Source: Cyclaneusma minus (lineage: Eukaryota; Ascomycota; Leotiomycetes; Marthamycetales; Marthamycetaceae). From it: a stretch of DNA of 64,000 bases. The position numbers were made by a program, and so were the translations under genes. The stretch covers positions 1,736,001-1,800,000 of the forward strand of contig JAKZHN010000003.1 in the NCBI GenBank assembly GCA_037179335.1, given 5' to 3'. The notes beneath the pieces were generated by a model. It saw only the letters and a program-made list of their open reading frames with translations. It was not told the origin of the DNA and ran no database searches. The first letter of the stretch is position 1. The number at the start of each line of letters is the position of its first letter. Positions 45,163 through 57,799 of the stretch are shown in pieces.

Positions 45163-45238
45163 ACGAATGAGCCAGATGGGAAGAAGAGCTTGTGCAGATG
45201 ACGAATGAGCCAGATGCAAACGAAGAGCTTGTATGAAC
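45163..45238. repeat. 38-bp direct repeat, two copies
   Basis: ACGAATGAGCCAGATG begins at 45,163 and again at 45,201; both copies continue with GAAGAGCTTGT. A third partial ACGCACGAGCCAGA follows near 45,243. Confidence 0.65.
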
Positions 45239-45464
45239 AAACACGCACGAGCCAGAGCAGAGTTGTTTTAGAGCACAAGTATTCTTAGAAGCAAAAGAAA
45301 TTCAAAAATTCGAAATTCAAAATCCAATTCCAGCTTCTAGAGCGTTAGATTTGGAGTAATGGTGAACCCCTAAAATGGTCCCAATGTGTCTAGAGCGCGG
45401 TACCTCAACTCCTAGTAGGGAATCTGCAGCACAGATTAGTCATTGGTATGGAATCACAGCCAGG

Positions 45465-45494
45465 ACTTGGAGAAAAGCATGTTTTTCTCCAAGT
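45465..45494. repeat. Perfect 12-bp-arm palindrome
   Basis: ACTTGGAGAAAA and TTTTCTCCAAGT are exact inverse arms around a 6-bp GCATGT loop. The 10-bp palindrome GACATATGTC follows immediately (45,495-45,504). It could be a terminator-like hairpin, a protein-binding site or a MITE relic. Confidence 0.65.
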
Positions 45495-45950
45495 GACATA
45501 TGTCATATGACCATGCAGTCACTCCTTCGTCAGCCTCAGCTAATCACATCATACTCATAGGCTATGTAATTCAGACAGGAGAACCACATGATCGCCAGAT
45601 GTCGTCGACACGTCGATCTGCTGTGGTTCCCCCCCGCACTGTCCAGGTTACACACGCACCATGCACCCCAGATTTTTGTGGGACTGCCAAGGCTTGTGTA
45701 ACGTTGCTCTACTTACAGCTTGACTCGACGTCGACGATCGCGAATGTCTTAGAGACTTCGCCAGTATGGTGGGGTTTTTTAATAATGGGGATAATCCACG
45801 CGGCCACAAACGCCGGCCGAAATGCTGGTTTTTCACGTAGTTTGCTTGCTGATTGCCAGGTCAGATCTCTAGAGATCTAATTTTTGAGAATATAAAGGAT
45901 GCGTGATGTTTGCAGATGGACGGAGCAAGTGCTTTTTGCATCATTGGGTC

Positions 45951-46147
45951 TGTCACGGGCTCGTGGACCCTAGAATTGAAGTGAGCATGTGTTTGTGGGG
46001 TTTTGGGCAAGGGAACATGTCCAATAGTGGGCTAGTCCTTTATATCGGCTATTAATCAGCTAGAGTCCTATATATTATGTGAGGGGGAGCTAAACACCTT
46101 TTCTCTCTTCAGTCTTCCTATACCCTGCTTGTAAAAACGCACTTCCA
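45951..46147 (+). mobile_element. LTR-like segment (possible solo LTR)
   Basis: Begins TGTCACGGGC and ends CTTCCA, i.e. TG...CA. It has CCTATATATTATG as a TATA-like box near 46,065 followed by TTTTCTCTCTTCAG. Possible 5-bp duplication GGGTC / GTGTC (4 of 5). The next element begins at 46,149 with the same TGTCACGG word. Composition is normal. Weakly supported. Confidence 0.35.
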
Positions 46148-46148
46148 G

Positions 46149-46371
46149 TGTCACGGAGACCTACTAAGGGAGCTAAGAGCCTAAATAAGCAGTAGATAAA
46201 AACTGGATTAGTAAAGCTAAAAAGGGAAGAAAAGGTCCGGAAAGCTTTGCCTTTTTATTCTATATAGCTTTAGCTTTTAATAAAAAAGCTAGAAAAACAA
46301 AAAAACAATATAATTGCCTTAGAAATAACTGCTTAAAATCATTATTTCTAATTTTTGCTAACCCCGTAATA
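46149..46371 (-). repeat. Probable 3' LTR of the minus-strand Gypsy
   Basis: On the minus strand this reads TATTACGGGG (a mutated TGTTACGGGG) to CTCCGTGACA, with inverse ends TGTCACGG and CCGTAATA. Immediately before it on the minus strand lies a purine tract, GGGGGGAAATAA (46,374-46,385), as expected of a polypurine tract. The GC-island boundary falls in this LTR: its outer half is GC-balanced and its inner half AT-rich. The matching 5' LTR was not found near 60 kb. Confidence 0.5.
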
Positions 46372-46959
46372 TTATTTCCCCCCGAATTAAAGCAAGCTTT
46401 ATTAAGCGAATAGCCCCTAAATAATTAAGCCCTTTACCTTAACCTTATTTGCCTATAACCAAGCATATTAAAATAGATTTAATACTATTAAGCCCGGAAT
46501 TCGGAATTAAATCCATTTTATACCACCATTTTCTATTAATATTATACCTAGCCCATTTAATTGAATATTAAATATTTTTTTTAAAATTCTAAAACTAAAA
46601 AAAAAATCTAATTTTTTTATTATTTAATAGCAAAAATAATAGTAGCTTAAATTTTTAGCCAAATAATAAATTAGCATAAAAAATATAATCCATTTCATTA
46701 TTTAAATATAGCTAAAATAAATTTAAAGCAAAAAATGCCAATTTATATTATTTAATAATTATAAATAAGCCTATAAATTAGATTTTCTTTTAGGGAATTT
46801 CAATATTTTTAATAAATAAATAAACCCGATTACCAATTTAATAAATTAGATATAAATATTTTTGGCAAGTGGCATAGTATATTATATGCTTTTAAAAAAC
46901 GCTAATTTTTTTATAAATTCCCTTTTATATATTTTTTATATTTCTAACAAATTTAATTG

Positions 46960-47640
46960 CACTTTTTTTAATAATAGGCCAATATTAATTTAAAAAATAA
47001 ATATAGGAAAATAAATATAAAATAATAAAATATTGGCTATAAATAATATAAAAAGAAATTATTTTAATAGCTCGGCTAATATAATTATTAATGGCAAATT
47101 TAATATAAATCAGGATCTTTTTTTCACTATTATTATAATAAAACCTTAATAGGCGTTTTAGCTTAGTATTTATTTGCTTTATTTATTCATTAATTTTAAA
47201 ATAAACTATAATAAATAAATAATAATTGATATTTTTTTAAAAAAAAAGATTAACTATAAATTAAAAAATTCTATTAAAAACAATGCTTTTTAAAAGCCTA
47301 TAAAACTTAAAAATATACTTTAAAAATAACTGGGCTATTTATTTAATAATTTCTTTTTTAGCATTATCAAATTTAAAAAATTTGAAAATTAAATAAGTTA
47401 TTTTTAAAAAGCAATTCATTATAATTATAATAGCATTTTTGCCCTTACTAAATAATAAACCAATAATAAAATCCATTATAATATATTTTTAAAACTATAT
47501 AGCTGCCTGGAAAAATTATAAATAACCCTAATATTTTTGCTTAATTGGCTTAAAACGCCAATATTTCTAGCAATTGCAAATAAATTTAATAATATTTAGC
47601 GCTATTTTCTGTTATATAAATTGGTATTAAATATATTAAA
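46960..47640 (-). pseudogene. Gypsy integrase remnant
   Basis: Minus-strand conceptual translation gives IMDFIIGLLFSKGKNA (compare SMDFIVGLPPSKGxDA), ITYLIFKFFKFDNAKK, LFLKYIFKFYRLLKSIVFNR (compare LFLKHVFRLHGLPKSIVSDR) and then INEQIKQINTKLKRLLRFYY (compare DGQTERVNQVLEQYLRCYC) and FAINNYISRAIKIISFYI (compare EFAYNNSxxxATxxTPFY). It is decayed by stops. Strand and order fit the RNase H and reverse transcriptase remnants at 48.2-48.5 and 57.8-58.2 kb. Confidence 0.8.
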
Positions 47641-48239
47641 AAGTTTTAATTTTGCCAATATATTTATATACCACTAATTTATATATTAATTTAATAATTT
47701 TTAAATCAACCCTTTTCTATTTAAAAATATAAGTTAGCCTATAATATTTAAATAACTAATTATTTTAATTAATAAAGCATTTAAATAAAATTAAAAAAAT
47801 AACCAACATAGGCCTTAATAATAAATAGCCTTTTAATTTTTTAGCAGCGTTTATTTTTAAGCTATACTTTAAAAAATATAGCAATTTTTTAAATAAAATT
47901 TTATTTATTCGCCAAAAATATTTTAAAATCCAGCTTATTTAAACTAGCCTTTAAATCCGGATTTTCCCTTTTTGAATAATATTTTTTTTCCGGTTTTTTT
48001 AAGGCTTTTGTTTTAAAAGCTTCCGGGCCTGGCTTTTCTAATTTTAAATATTGATTTTAAAAAGCTTTTAATATGTTAGGGGCTTTAAAAACCGTTAAAA
48101 CCTATAAAGCTTTTTTTCCTTTAATAACTTTTGGGATTTTTATAAAATTAAATTTAATAGCCTAGGTTTTTTCTAAAAGCAGTATTTAATTTATATATTT
48201 ATTTTTAAAATTCTTGAAATTTAAAAAGTATTTTTAAAA

Positions 48240-48545
48240 GCGCTTTATAAAAACATTTAGCTTGCTATTAATCTTCTCTAATATATTTTAAATTTTAAAA
48301 TTAATATTTATAAAAATATTTAACCAGCCAGCCTATTTTTCATTTAGCCTTTTTTTAATAATAAAATATTTTAATTCCTTATAATTAATGAGCATTTAAA
48401 TTATTTATTTTATATTAATAATATATTCCCGCTATTTTTTAAATGCATTCATAATAATTAAAAGCTTTTTACTATACATAGAATAATTAGTTTTTAGCCC
48501 TAATATTTATTTAAAATAATAGGCAATAGGCTTAAACTGGTTATT
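48240..48545 (-). pseudogene. Gypsy RNase H remnant
   Basis: The minus strand reads FKPIAYYFK, NYSMYSKKLLIIMNAFKK (compare NYDIHDKELLAIVxAFxxW), MLINYKELKYFIIKKRLNEK (compare LTDHKNLEYFxTTKxLNRRQ) and GWLNIFININFKI (compare RWxExLSxFxFxI). Clear Gypsy RNase H with acidic residues lost. Its upstream reverse transcriptase lies 9.3 kb away because an inverted-repeat element entered between them. Confidence 0.8.
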
Positions 48546-49301
48546 TACCTTATCCTTTTTTAAAAAAAAAGTTAATTACAATTTAAAAATTTTATTTTAA
48601 TATAAATAATTTTATTTTAAATATAATAAATCAATACTAGGGCATTGATAATTATTTATTTTAAAATATAAAAAGCTTCTTAAATTAGGGAAATAAATTA
48701 AAATAGCTGGTTTTTAATATAAATAAACGGCAAAACCCTCCGATACCCCCCGACCGAAAAAGAAAACTACCATACCCCCCAAATTTTGACCTTTTCTATC
48801 TCGCTTAATAATATATATAATTTAAATTTGAAAAAGAATTTCAAAAGGAAATCATTTATCCTATAAAAGAAAATAAAATTTTATAAAATTTGTTACTAGC
48901 GTGAATTTCTATTAATTTTTCAAATATAGGGTTTTAAACGCCTAAAATAGAAAAGAAATTTAAAAATCATTATTTTTGTTAATTAAATATACTTCGAATA
49001 AAGCTTCTTTTATAAGAATATATATATAAAATCTAAATAGAATTAACCAAGTTTTTTATATTTAAAGTCAAATTGCAAAAATATTAAAAATTAATAAAAA
49101 TATAATGGCATTTACGCAAGACAAATATAGCCAAATTATAATTTAGAATTTTTAAAATTACTATATTCTTCAAATTTCAAATTAATTGCATTTCCATTAA
49201 TGTTAAATATAATATAATTTTAAATTTAAATTCTTTTTTATTGGATTTTAATTAGCAATAAAAAGCTGCATAAATATAAAAAATCAAAAATGTTAAAAAA
49301 G

Positions 49302-49364
49302 GGCATTAAAGGCGCTAAAGGCGCTAAAGGCGCTAAAGGCGCTAAGGGCGCTAAGGGCGCTAAA
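49302..49364. repeat. 9-bp minisatellite (GGCGCTAAA), about 7 units
   Basis: GGCATTAAA is followed by six units of GGCGCTAAA or GGCGCTAAG in perfect register, ending at AAGCATTAA. It is a rare GC-rich run inside the left arm of copy B, in the position where elements A and C carry GAGCGC-type GC blocks. Confidence 0.85.
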
Positions 49365-49599
49365 AAGCATTAATTCGGACTTTAAATTAGATTTTATTAA
49401 ATTTTTACTAATTTTGAAAATTATTGAATTTTAATTTTTAAAAATTGATTTGTTTAATTAATTGCATTAAAATAGCAATTTAAATAATTAATTGTATTGT
49501 TTTATAGCTATATAATAATAAAAATGCTAAAAAGCACTAAAAATATTAGAAAATAGCGGTATTTAGCGCTGTAATTTTTGAATATTTTGCATTGCTATA

Positions 49600-52500
49600 T
49601 AAAAAACAGAAGTATATTGCTTAAATATTAAATTAAAAAAAATAATTAATTTGCATTTAAATGCAATTAAAAACTTTAAATAAATAAATTTGTTATTAAT
49701 TTTTTTTATATACGCAATTAAAATAAAAGAATCCAGCAAACTTAATATATTTTTTAATCGATATATTTTTAATAAAAATAGCTTTAATAATAATAAAAAT
49801 AAAAGTTTTAATTTTGATTTGTTTTTAAAGCTGCAACAACTTTTGCTAAATATAGCAATTATAATAAAGCTTTTAATGCTTTATTAATTAAGAGTTTTTA
49901 TTTTAAAAATTGTAATTATTTGCTAATAATAATAATAATATTAGGCTTTAATAATTTATTGGCTTTTTTAATTTTTATTGCAATTCCTATATTATAAAGC
50001 AATAGCAATTAAAATAATAATATTAATTTAAATTTTTGCAATAAAGCTTTTTGGCTTAAAAGTTTTAAGCGCTTTTTAAATATATTAATAATACTGGGCT
50101 TTGGTAATTTATTGGCGTTTTTAATTTTTATCGCGGTTTTTATATTATAAAGCAATATTAATTAAAATAATATTATTAATTTAAATTTTTGCAATAATGC
50201 TTTTTAATTTAAATTTTTTAAATGCCTTTTAAACGTATTAATAATATTAGGCTTTGATAATTCAGGTTTTTTTAATTCGCATATTAATATTAAGCGCAAA
50301 TTTATTATAAATAATAAAAATATTAGCAATTTTGTTTATTATTAAATAGAATTTTATTAATTTATATATAATTTTTGCTTTCTAAAGAGAAAACAAAAGC
50401 TATTAATATTAAAAAAAAGAAGTTTTTTTTAATAAATATAAAAAATAAATTTAAATAAGCGCATATTTAAGAAAAAAAGAATACCAATTGTATTAAAATT
50501 GCCAATAATATTATTGCAAATTAAAATTAAAATTTTAATATTGCAATAAAAGCCGCAATAGCTAATAAATGGCTTGCAATTTAAATTAATAAATTTTTTT
50601 AAAAGACTTAATATTGCGCGCTATAACTTTTATAATATTTAAATTTGCTAGCATTTTATTATATTTTTAATTAATATTTTGCAATACAAAATAATTATAA
50701 TATAAATTAAATTTTGCTCATAAATTCCGCGCCAACTTAATATTTATAATTTTCGCTAATAAATAAATTATATATAAATTAAATTAATTTGATTTATTAG
50801 GCAATTATATTTTATTATATTAAGCTGCAAAACATTAAAAAGAAAAAAAAAGAAAACTTATTTTTATAAATTATTATATAAAAACTCAAAAGCATTTTAC
50901 GCCCGTGTTTTTGGCAATTTTAATTAAAGCATAAAAGGTTTAAAAGATAATATGCAATTTTTTATTTCCAGCATTTAAACGCTTTCTAATTAGGTTATAT
51001 TTAAAAGAAAAAATTGGCATTAAATTCAAAATTAAAAAAGCAAAAAAATGTAAACGTTTTGCTATGAAAGCCTAAATTTAAATTAAAAAAAATCAATTAA
51101 GTATTTTTTTTTTTGCTTTAGCTATTTAATAAATAAAAATTTAAATGCGAAATCTAATTTTTTTAAAAGCTAGAATATTATACCAAAAATAATAAAAATA
51201 AAAATATTAATACAATAAAGAAAAGTAATAATTTTAATAATTTTAAAAATAATGCAAGTATTGATATTAGCGGTTTGAAGAATAATAATAATTTTAAAAA
51301 TATTGCAATTACTAATATTAATAATTTTAATAGCAATAACAATCTTAAAAATATTTCAATTATTAATATTAATAAGTTAAAAATAATATTATTAAATTTA
51401 GCAATAATAAAAATAAAGATATTTTAATCAGCAATAATAATAATAAAAAACGGGCTGCTATTGCTAATAACTTTTTTTAATATATAAAAAAAGCAAAGAT
51501 TTCTTTTAATAAAAACTTGCAAGCAATTAATATTGGTCTTTTATATATGCGCAATAATGCTACTTTTAATATTAATAATTTTAATATTAATATAAATAAG
51601 CTTAAGTTTTCGAATAATAATAATAATAATAATAATAAAAAGGCCGATTTAAGTTTCTAATAATAATGAATAAAAACGAATTAAAATAAGCGCGGCTTGT
51701 TTTTAAAGCAAAAAGGTTATTATACTGGCAAAAATTGTTTTTGTATTTAGGGCTATTAAATTTTTAATTGCAAGCGATTTTTTTAATCCGTTAATTTATA
51801 AAATTAAATAAACTTTATTAAAACATTAAAATTATTAATATTAATATAAAATAGGCGGCTTAATAATAAAAGTTTATTGCAATTCTTTTTTAATTTCTTT
51901 TTATAATTTCTTTTATATATTTCTCGCTAATATAATAGTTTTTTTATAATTAATCAAATAATCAATTTAAATTTTATTATAGCATTAATATATTATATTG
52001 CAATTTTAATATAAATAAAATTAATTTTTAATACTATATAATATATTTTATAATAATTTTTTATTATTATTTACTTATTTAGTTTGCGCTGTTTTTGCAA
52101 TTTATAATATTTTAGCTATAAAAAAAGCGCATTAATATTAATAATTAATACTTGGATTCTTTAAATTAATATTATTATTTTTCTTAAATTGAATTATAAA
52201 TTGAATTATAAATTGAAAAATAAAAAGCATAAAAATAAATAATTTTTGAATTTTTAAATAATATTTATTGAAATAAATATTAAAAATAATTTAGCCAATT
52301 ATTAATTTCTTTTTTCAAAATATTTTACTTTAATACTATGCTTTTTATAATAATAACAAACATTTATTTCCAATTAATAGCTTGTAAAGCAATCCGGCAA
52401 TGCAATATTAAATGGCTTTTTGCATTTAAAATAACGCTATATAATAAATAATATTTCTTTTTATTTTTTTTAATAATTAATTAAATTGTTTTGGTTTTTG

Positions 52501-55500
52501 CAAATTCGTTTTCCCAACATATTCTTTTATTAAATTTATTATAATATATAAAGCAAAATAGAATTTAGTTTTAAAAAAGGGTTTTTTTTATATATTTAAA
52601 ATTCATTTACTAGTTTAAATAATTTTGGTTTTACAAATTTAAATTTGGCAGCTTTTAATTTAGCAATTTTTAAAAATATTAATTATTTGCGAAAACGGCC
52701 TCGAGACTATTTTATAAACAATAATTAAAATTGGGATTAAAAAGAAAACAATATTAATTATTTGCAAAAATGGCTTTAAAAGCATTTTGCAAATATTAAT
52801 AGCAATAATAATAATAATAATAGAAATTCGAAATTTATATTTTAAAAATTTGAAATTACCAGCCGCTGGCTATTCGTTATTATTAGCTATTGGCTATTCC
52901 TTGTTATTATTAATTTTTTCTTAATCTTGTTTATTAGCGTTTTTTAAGCAATCCGCTTTGCGCTGCATACAAGCTATATAAATTTTAAATTGAATTTTAA
53001 ATTTTTTATTATTTTTGAAATTTAAATTTTTCTATTTCCTTTAAAAGCTGTTAAAATAATATTAATAGCTTTGGTATAAAGCAGCCCGCTCAATATTGCA
53101 AAATAGCAATAAAAAGGTATTATTGTTAAAATTGCTTTTTAATTGAAATTTATTTGTTTTGGCAATAATAAATTTCTATTAATATTTATTTTATTTATGC
53201 TTTTTTATTTATTCGCCCTATTTTATATATGCTATTTTATAGCAATTTTGCAAATTTATAGCTTTTTAAATTAATGCTTTTAATATTTTTAATTAAATAT
53301 TAATTGGTTTTTATATATTCGCTTGATATAGCCTTTTTTATTGCAATTATTATATATATATATACTATAATACTTTTTAAAGCTTTTTTCGATTGCCCGC
53401 TTTTTAAAACGTTTATTTTACCGCTTAATATTAAATAAATCTATATTAATATATTTTTATAAATTATTAATATTAATAAATAATTATAAATAATTATAAA
53501 ATTTGAAATAATATTTTTATTTAAAATAATATAAAATTTAATTATTTAAAAATATTGCATTTATTATTTTTTAATCAGCAGCAATTATATAATAGAATAA
53601 AAACTCGGTTGTTTAAAATTAAAAGCATATATATATATTTCTTTTAATTTAATAATATGCTTTTTAGCATTAATATAAAAAATAATAATATATATATTAT
53701 TATTGTATAATTTAATTATATAAATATTCGCTTAATTTTATTTCTTTAATAAACAATTTATTATTTAGCAAAAAGAAAGCATAAAGGAAATTTATAAATT
53801 TAGCTGTCGTATAGCAATTAATTTTGTTTTTATAATATTGTATTGAATTTTATTGAGCAATTAATGTTTTTTTAAATATATTATTATATAATTTAATATA
53901 ATTATTAATATTGATATTTTAGCAAGCGAAAAAAACTATTAAATATTTTGCTATAAAAGCCAATTTTATATATAAAATTGCTATTATATTTTATATTCTA
54001 TATTTTGCAAAACTTATTTTATATATATTTGCAATAATAAAAATAGTTTGGTAAAACTATAGCCAAATTTTATATTTTAAGCATAGTTTTGCATAATTAA
54101 ATATTAATTATATATTTTTTGCTTTAATAAAAAAATAGCCGTTATTTTTGTTGGCTTTTTAAATATTATAAAAAAAAATTAAATATAATTTTTTTTATTA
54201 AAAATATATTATTGCTACTTGCATTAATATTTATATATAATATAAATTATATAATATATATAATTAAAAGTATATAAATTAGCAATATTTTTTAATATAA
54301 TATATGTTTTTTAAAAAAAAATACAATATAAAAATAAAAAATATTATAAATTCATTTATAATATTAAAAAAACAAAGATTTATTAAAACTTAAAGTGGAA
54401 ATTTAATACGATAATAAATAAAAAAGCAAAAAGCAAAATGCAAATACCAATTATATATTTTTATTCTTATTAATATTATATAATTGCAAATATTATCTAA
54501 AAAGGAAAATATAAAATTAAAATGAATTTATAATTAAATTTAAATTACATTTTTTTTTAATTTTTTTTATTATATATATTTAGCAGAATTAATTATAAAA
54601 AAGCATATATATATATTGGAATGTTTTATATTAAATATAATATTATTGTATTTTTTACTTTTTAATTATATTTTTTTTGCGCTTTTAAAATTGGCTTTAT
54701 TAATATATTATATATATATAAAAGGCTATTTGAATTGCTATTTATTATTGCCAAATTTGCTATTTAAAATCTTATTTTTAATTTTTAATATTTGTTTATA
54801 TAGGATTTTATTATTTTTAAATTGCTTAATAAATATAATTTGCCGGGTTTTAATTAAGCAATAATTAGCAATAGCGTTTTTATTTTAAAATTTTAAAAAC
54901 TTAATAGAATTTGTTTTTTAGCGCTTTACTTTAAATGCTTTATTGGGATTGCAAATATAAGCCTTAAAAATATAAATATAAAGTTTTTATTTATTTTTTA
55001 TATTTTAAATAGCTCAAATATAGAAAAAGCAATTTAATTAAAAATAGTATATCATATAGTTTTTCTTATTTAATATAGTAATTTTAAAGTTTAGTAAAAG
55101 GCTATAAATATAGCAAAATATTGCAATTTTTGCATTTGGAAAATTAATTTAAAAAAATTAATTTAAAATAGTAGTAATTTTGATAAAGCAAAAATAAATA
55201 ATTGGAATATAATAGCTAATTAAAATATAGCGGGTAATTAAAATAGCTATAATAAAAACAAAACAGCTATTATGCAATTTGTTTTATTTATTAATTATAA
55301 TATTTAATTATAAATTTAGCTAAATATGCCATAATTGAAATTTATTGCTTTTTAAATTTGGAATTTGCAAAAATAATAAACGCTTTAATAAATATATAAA
55401 GGGATAATATTAAATATATATAAGATAGAGCTGAAATTTAAAAGAATACATATATTTAATAATTATTAAAATTATCTTGCTATAAAAAACCTTGTATGTT

Positions 55501-56500
55501 TTATCGAGGGATTTGGAATAAATAGCTATAATTAAATTATTTTATATGAATTCTAATAATATAAGCAATATATCATATTAATACAATATTTTTATTATTG
55601 TTTAATAATTTCTAATGTTTTTTATAATTTTAATAATGCTATTAAAAAAATATTTCAAATAATTATTGGGCAAAATTGTATTGCAAAATAAAATTTTATA
55701 TTATTAGTAATTATAGCCAGTTAATGAATAGCAACAGAAACCTGCTATTTTAAAGCTCAATTTTTAAAATTGCAATAGCGGATTTTTTAATTTTAATTTA
55801 ATTACTATTAAGGTTTTAAATTCAAATATTTAAAATAGCCGTTTTCAAATTCAGTTTTTTTTAAAAATAGTCTAGCGCGATTTTAATAATATTAAAGCTA
55901 ATAGCGCTTTTAAAGTTTTTAAATAATTTCCTTTGCTAATAAAATTCTTTTATTTTGAAATATTATTTTAAATTTTAAAAAATGCAATTTAATATAAATT
56001 TCGAAATTAGCCTTATTTTTATTAATATTTATAAGCGTCTAAATAAAAGCGAAATTTTAAAATTAAAACGCAGTAAAAAATTGCTAATTTTATAATTGCT
56101 AAATGCTTTTTTAATTAAGTAATCCGGAATTAAAAGGCCCAAATTATAGCTTTGCTAAAAAACTATAAATTTGAAAAAAATCGATTTATAAATATTAAGA
56201 AATTCGAATAGGCCAATAAAAATAAGCAATATTATAGGGGCTAATTTATAATGCAAATATTTTTAAAAAAACGGCTTTAAATAAATATATTAAAAATAGA
56301 AAGCCCAAAAGAGAAATAAATAAATAAAAAGAAATTAAAAAAATATAATAATTAAATTAAACAATATATTTTATTTTATTTTTTGTATTTATTTAAATTA
56401 TATTTATAATATTGCATTGCTTTATAAAAAAATCTATTTTTTATTTTATTCTAAAATTGTATTTTTAAATGCGATTTTACAATATATAAATAATATAAAT
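49600..56500. other. Interior of element B
   Basis: About 7 kb of AT-rich DNA. Open frames at 49,690-49,887 and 54,616-54,864 are low-complexity (Ile/Leu/Phe/Asn). A region at 51,180-51,700 is rich in AATAAT and AATATT, which could be the remains of an Asn-rich coding region. CAGCCGCTGGCTATT and GCTATTGGCTATT words repeat near 52,860-52,905. No transposase motif was found. Confidence 0.4.
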
Positions 56501-57799
56501 AATAAAAAATGATAAATAATGCAATGATATAAAACATTTTGATTTTTTAATTTATACTATATTGAAATTAATTAAGAAAATCAATTATTAAAAATTAAAA
56601 ATCAATTATATTTAAAAATAGTAAAAGTATAATTAATTTAAATTATAATTTTGAAATTTAATAAAACTAAATTTGGTTTAATTTAATAATTATTTAGCCT
56701 TTATTGAAACACCTATTTATAATGAGATAAAATTAATTATTTAAGCAATTATAATAGCTAAATTAATTAAAAAAGTTAATTATTAAAAATTAATTATTAA
56801 TTATTTTTAAATTTCATAAAATTCCTATAATATGCAATTTTTACAATTTGAAAATCAACGCTAAAGCGCTGGAAAAAGCTTTTTAAAAGCCTTGATAATG
56901 TTTTTAAATATTTAAGTTTTTTATAAATTTATAATGCTATAAAATTAATTATTTTAAATTGATTTATTATAAAATAAATCAAAAAACTTAATAATTTAAA
57001 CTTATCTTTAAATTATTTTTAAAACTAAAAATTGCCGGTTAAATTAAAAATGTTTGTGAAAAATAATACTTTTTATAATTTAAAATTAAAAAACAATTTA
57101 AATCTGCCTTTAATAAATACTATTACATTTGTTTTAGTTTTGAATATCTTTTAAATTTGATTTCGAATATAAATATAATGGCCAATTTTATTTGGATTTT
57201 CTATATATATTCTTTTTTCAAAAAAAGCTTATTTAATGCATTTTTTAATTATTAAAAAAACAATTTAAAAATGGACCGCAATTGCCAGAAAATACGATAT
57301 CCCTTAGATTTCGAAAGTTCATAATAATTCACGCTAGTGATAAAATTATAAATACTTATATATTTTTAAGAAACGCTGTAAATTCTGAATATAATATATA
57401 TTTGTTCTTAAAATTATATTAATTATTAAGCGACATGCGAGAGATTGAAATTTGGAGGGTATAATAGCTCTTTTTTTCGGTCGGGGGGTACCGGAGGGTT
57501 TTGCCGATAAATAAAAGCATGTAAAGGCTTGGTTATAATAATATAAGTTTTAATAAATTAGCAAAAATAATTAATAAAGCCTAAAAACCTTCAGACCTTT
57601 TTAATAATAATAAGCTTATACCAATTGTTTTTTTCTTAATTTTATCAGGATTTATATAGCAGCTATCAACCCCAGTTATTATATTGAAAGTTTAATTTCC
57701 TAAAATTTAAATACTAATTTATTTAAATTAATTTAAAAGCCGGCCTTAATTACAGCTTTTAGCATTTTATTAATATATTACCAATGATTTTTTAAAATT

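Larger units (their letters stand above)
44755..45950. other. Intergenic DNA with small repeats
   Basis: No convincing gene. Short frames (for example 44,791-44,982 and 45,500-45,880) lack motifs and several start without ATG. A two-copy 38-bp direct repeat (ACGAATGAGCCAGATG at 45,163 and 45,201) and a long palindrome at 45,465 are listed separately or here. The sequence stays GC-balanced to about 46,150. Confidence 0.4.
48728..57506. mobile_element. 8.8-kb long-inverted-repeat element, Mutator-like (copy B)
   Basis: The left end CGGCAAAACCCTCCGATACC and the right end GGTACCGGAGGGTTTTGCCG are inverted, and the ACCATACCCCCC word recurs behind each. A perfect 9-bp duplication, ATAAATAAA, flanks it (48,719-48,727 and 57,507-57,515). 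The outer ~0.5-0.9 kb on each side matches copy A at 6,104-7,916 (for example TTTTCAAATATAGGGTTTT on the left and TAGTGATAAAATTA on the right). About 7 kb of interior is absent from copy A. The interior is AT-rich with Asn-type codon runs (51.2-51.7 kb) and no transposase I can recognise. Long inverted repeats plus a 9-bp duplication fit a MULE. It splits a Gypsy pol. Confidence 0.75.

Noticed and set aside
49302..49364. CRISPR-like array
   Set aside because: Units are 9 bp with no spacers; a simple minisatellite.
54616..54864. 82-codon ATG-like frame rich in Leu, Ile and Phe inside element B
   Set aside because: Low-complexity translation of AT-rich DNA, no motif, and the surrounding DNA is mutated. 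Hydrophobicity follows from composition.
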